Origin: Nocardia thailandica NBRC 100428
GTDB lineage: Bacteria; Actinomycetota; Actinomycetes; Mycobacteriales; Mycobacteriaceae
NCBI RefSeq assembly: GCF_000308795.1
Contig: NZ_BAGK01000310.1
Location: 1 to 62,813, forward strand
DNA: 62,813 bases
Direction: 5' to 3'
Position numbers and translations under genes: made by a program. Each line of letters begins with the position of its first letter. Positions within the stretch are counted from its first letter, which is position 1. The notes beneath the pieces are model-generated. The model saw only the letters and a list, made by a program, of their open reading frames with translations, ran no database searches and was not told where the DNA came from. Shown here one piece after another: positions 61,259 to 62,813 of this stretch.

Positions 61259-61854
61259 CTGAATCCTCTAGCGGCTGACATCGAAGGCTCACGTGGCTCG
61301 GTGAACTGACGTCAGGGTACCGATCGCGGATGACAAGCCCGTCGTGAACCGCCAGGCAGGGTAGAGACGCCCGATTGCGGCCGGGACGATCCGCCGCACC
61401 ACGCCTACCTGCGGCACGGAAGTGCGTCACGGACTCAAGCCGAAATCACGTAACGCGCCGATAGTGCCGAGGGAGTTTACCCGGCTGCGAGCGTGGGCGC
61501 GAAATGTGGTGAGGGGGCGCAACTCAGGCGCGGCCAGGCCGATTTGGGGGCAGAAGGTGAAGTAGTCGAGCCTCGGCAGCGTGGCGACGTCATGCACCTG
61601 CCACCGACGCCGACACGACGGCTTGCTGACCGCCGACGCCGAACGAATTGAGGAACATTCGCTCAGCGGGTCCGGTGCCGGCGCTAACCGTGCCTGGCAG
61701 CAGACCACCTGCCGTAGGCAGGTCGGTTGCCTGCAGGCCCGGACCATCGACGGCGAGATGGTTTGGCCGCCGATGTCTGGAGGCGGGAGCGGTCGGTTCT
61801 CACTGTGGCCCGCTTGGAGGTCGCAGGTCGATTCCTCGGCGGCGCACATCGAAG
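61259..61854. other. Region between the two Mrr-type genes
   Basis: Apart from the remnant at 61427-61620, no gene is supported. Short palindromes (ACCTGCC around GTA at 61707-61723 and GCCTGCAGGC just after) may be regulatory. Confidence 0.35.
61427..61620 (-). pseudogene. C-terminal gene remnant
   Basis: The minus strand reads ATLPRLDYFTFCPQIGLAAP, LTTFRAHARSRVNSLGTIGA and LRDFGLSP before the stop. The composition is natural; upstream of about 61620 it is not. Family not recognised. Confidence 0.35.
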
Positions 61855-62541
61855 ATGGGAACGCGGGGCGACGTGCGAATTTCGAGTGGTCGACTGGTAA
61901 TCGAAGCCGACTGCGGGCGATGGGATTCACCGACGCGGTCGTCACGGCCGGGGCGCCGACGGCGGCATCGACGTACGGTCCAGTGTCGCTCTGGCGCAGG
62001 TCAAATGGCGCGGGGGCGCAGTATCGCGACCGGATGTGCAGCAGCTCTTCGGCGCACATGGCAGCGACTTCGGTAAGGCGCTGCTGTTCTTCGCTGCGTC
62101 GGACTACTCCCAGCCGGCGGTCGAGTACGCCGACCGGCACAGCATCGCCCTGTTCGTCTACCATCCAACCGTCCAAATCGAACCCCGAAATCCCTACCGG
62201 CAGCGATGCTCGGTGCTGCCGCTGCAGCTGCCGCCGGTGGAGGCGCAGGCTTCTACAGCGCACCCCTGAACCCTGCAGGCTTGAGCCGACATCGCGGCGG
62301 CGCGGCGATCCAACCGCGACCGGCTCCTTCGCAGCAGGGCTTCTTCCGCCGACAATGGCGTCTGATCGGGCTGGTCATATTCGCTCTCGGCGCGTTTGGC
62401 GGAATCCTCGGCACGTTGGACCCGGACGAGACCCGCGGAGAAACACACCTTGGCAACTTCGGTGCCTTCGTTCTGTGTACCGGGCTGACAGTCCTGTTCT
62501 GGTACCTCTACCGCACACACCGCGACTGCCGAACACGGTGA
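61855..62541 (+). pseudogene. Frameshifted paralogue of the Mrr-type membrane nuclease
   Basis: Three frames together rebuild the protein: LRAMGFTDAVVTAG, then DGGIDVRSSVALAQVKWRGG with QQLFGAHGSDFGKALLFFAA, then two membrane helices (LIGLVIFALGAFGGILGTL and GAFVLCTGLTVLFWYLY). Breaks are near 61945 and 62220. The D...Q-x-K site and layout match the gene at 60212-61258, without its long linker. No start codon could be fixed. Confidence 0.6.
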
Positions 62542-62813
62542 TTCGACAGGCCGCCGCGTCATTCGCTCGCAGGGCAGCTTCGGGATCCCCGATGTCGTCG
62601 GCGGCGAGGGGTGAACCCCGCCACGGTGCTCGCGGTGCGGCGGTGAGCACGGTGATCTGATGCTCGCCAGGGTCCAGTGACACGTCAGGCCAGGGCCGCG
62701 GCGCCGAATCCGGTCGCCCCGGTGGCAATGATCGGTCCGCGGGTTACGGCGGCGCAGACCGAGTACCCGGCCCGCGCCCGCACCGGACGACTGGGTCCTA
62801 GTCGCCGGCGTTG
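62542..62813. other. Right end, remnants only
   Basis: A minus-strand frame reads TRGPIIATGATGFGAAALA and a stop near 62690, perhaps the end of an oxidoreductase-like gene; a second one reads VSLDPGEHQITVLTAA. Neither can be called a gene from what is visible. Confidence 0.3.

Overview
The window is GC-rich, compactly coded actinobacterial DNA. It carries secreted cutinase-fold proteins, an SCO6880-like transfer protein and a split VirB4, which together point to a mycolic-acid actinomycete; Nocardia is my best guess, with Rhodococcus or Gordonia possible. No housekeeping genes, rRNA or tRNA were recognised. The content is that of a conjugative plasmid or integrative element followed by an accessory region full of gene remnants.

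Left part (1-8.3 kb): a run of very small, ATGA-overlapping, phage-like genes, one a DEDD-type 3'-5' exonuclease, many broken by single-base shifts. Then come an AlbA_2-type protein with a small partner on the minus strand, a lipoprotein, a truncated DUF1254/DUF1214 gene, a YegP-like protein and an XRE/MmyB-type regulator on the minus strand.

Centre (8.3-34.7 kb): one long plus-strand transfer operon, mostly with 1-4 base overlaps between genes. An upstream array of ATGACTCAT half-sites probably binds the XRE regulator. The first genes encode a secreted glycine-zipper protein, a cutinase with an intact triad, a lipase-fold protein lacking the nucleophile and a second cutinase-fold protein lacking both Ser and His. 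Then follow the type IV secretion core: small membrane proteins, surface lipoproteins, a VirB6-like channel protein, SCO6880-like plus VirB4-like ATPase, an NlpC/P60 peptidoglycan hydrolase and a VirD4/TraG coupling protein. Around the coupling protein lies a family of five or six tandem, diverged paralogues of unknown function and a duplicated DUF4913 protein. No relaxase is visible in the window.

Right part (34.7-62.8 kb): small plasmid-type genes (a DUF6283 protein and a zinc-ribbon protein behind a clear promoter with stacked hairpins), then a mosaic of intact accessory genes and decayed fragments. Intact genes include a TetR regulator with a perfect palindromic operator and a divergent secreted protein, a stand-alone OLD-family ATPase/TOPRIM nuclease, an Abi_C protein, an HEXXH metalloprotease with a small partner, and a membrane-anchored Mrr-type nuclease facing a broken paralogue. 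A NucA/NucB nuclease tip followed by a probable immunity gene and two near-identical tyrosine-recombinase fragments mark past insertions. The region looks like a defence or accessory island.

Many frames across the window are broken by a single base in otherwise normal coding sequence, so some broken genes may reflect sequence error rather than decay.
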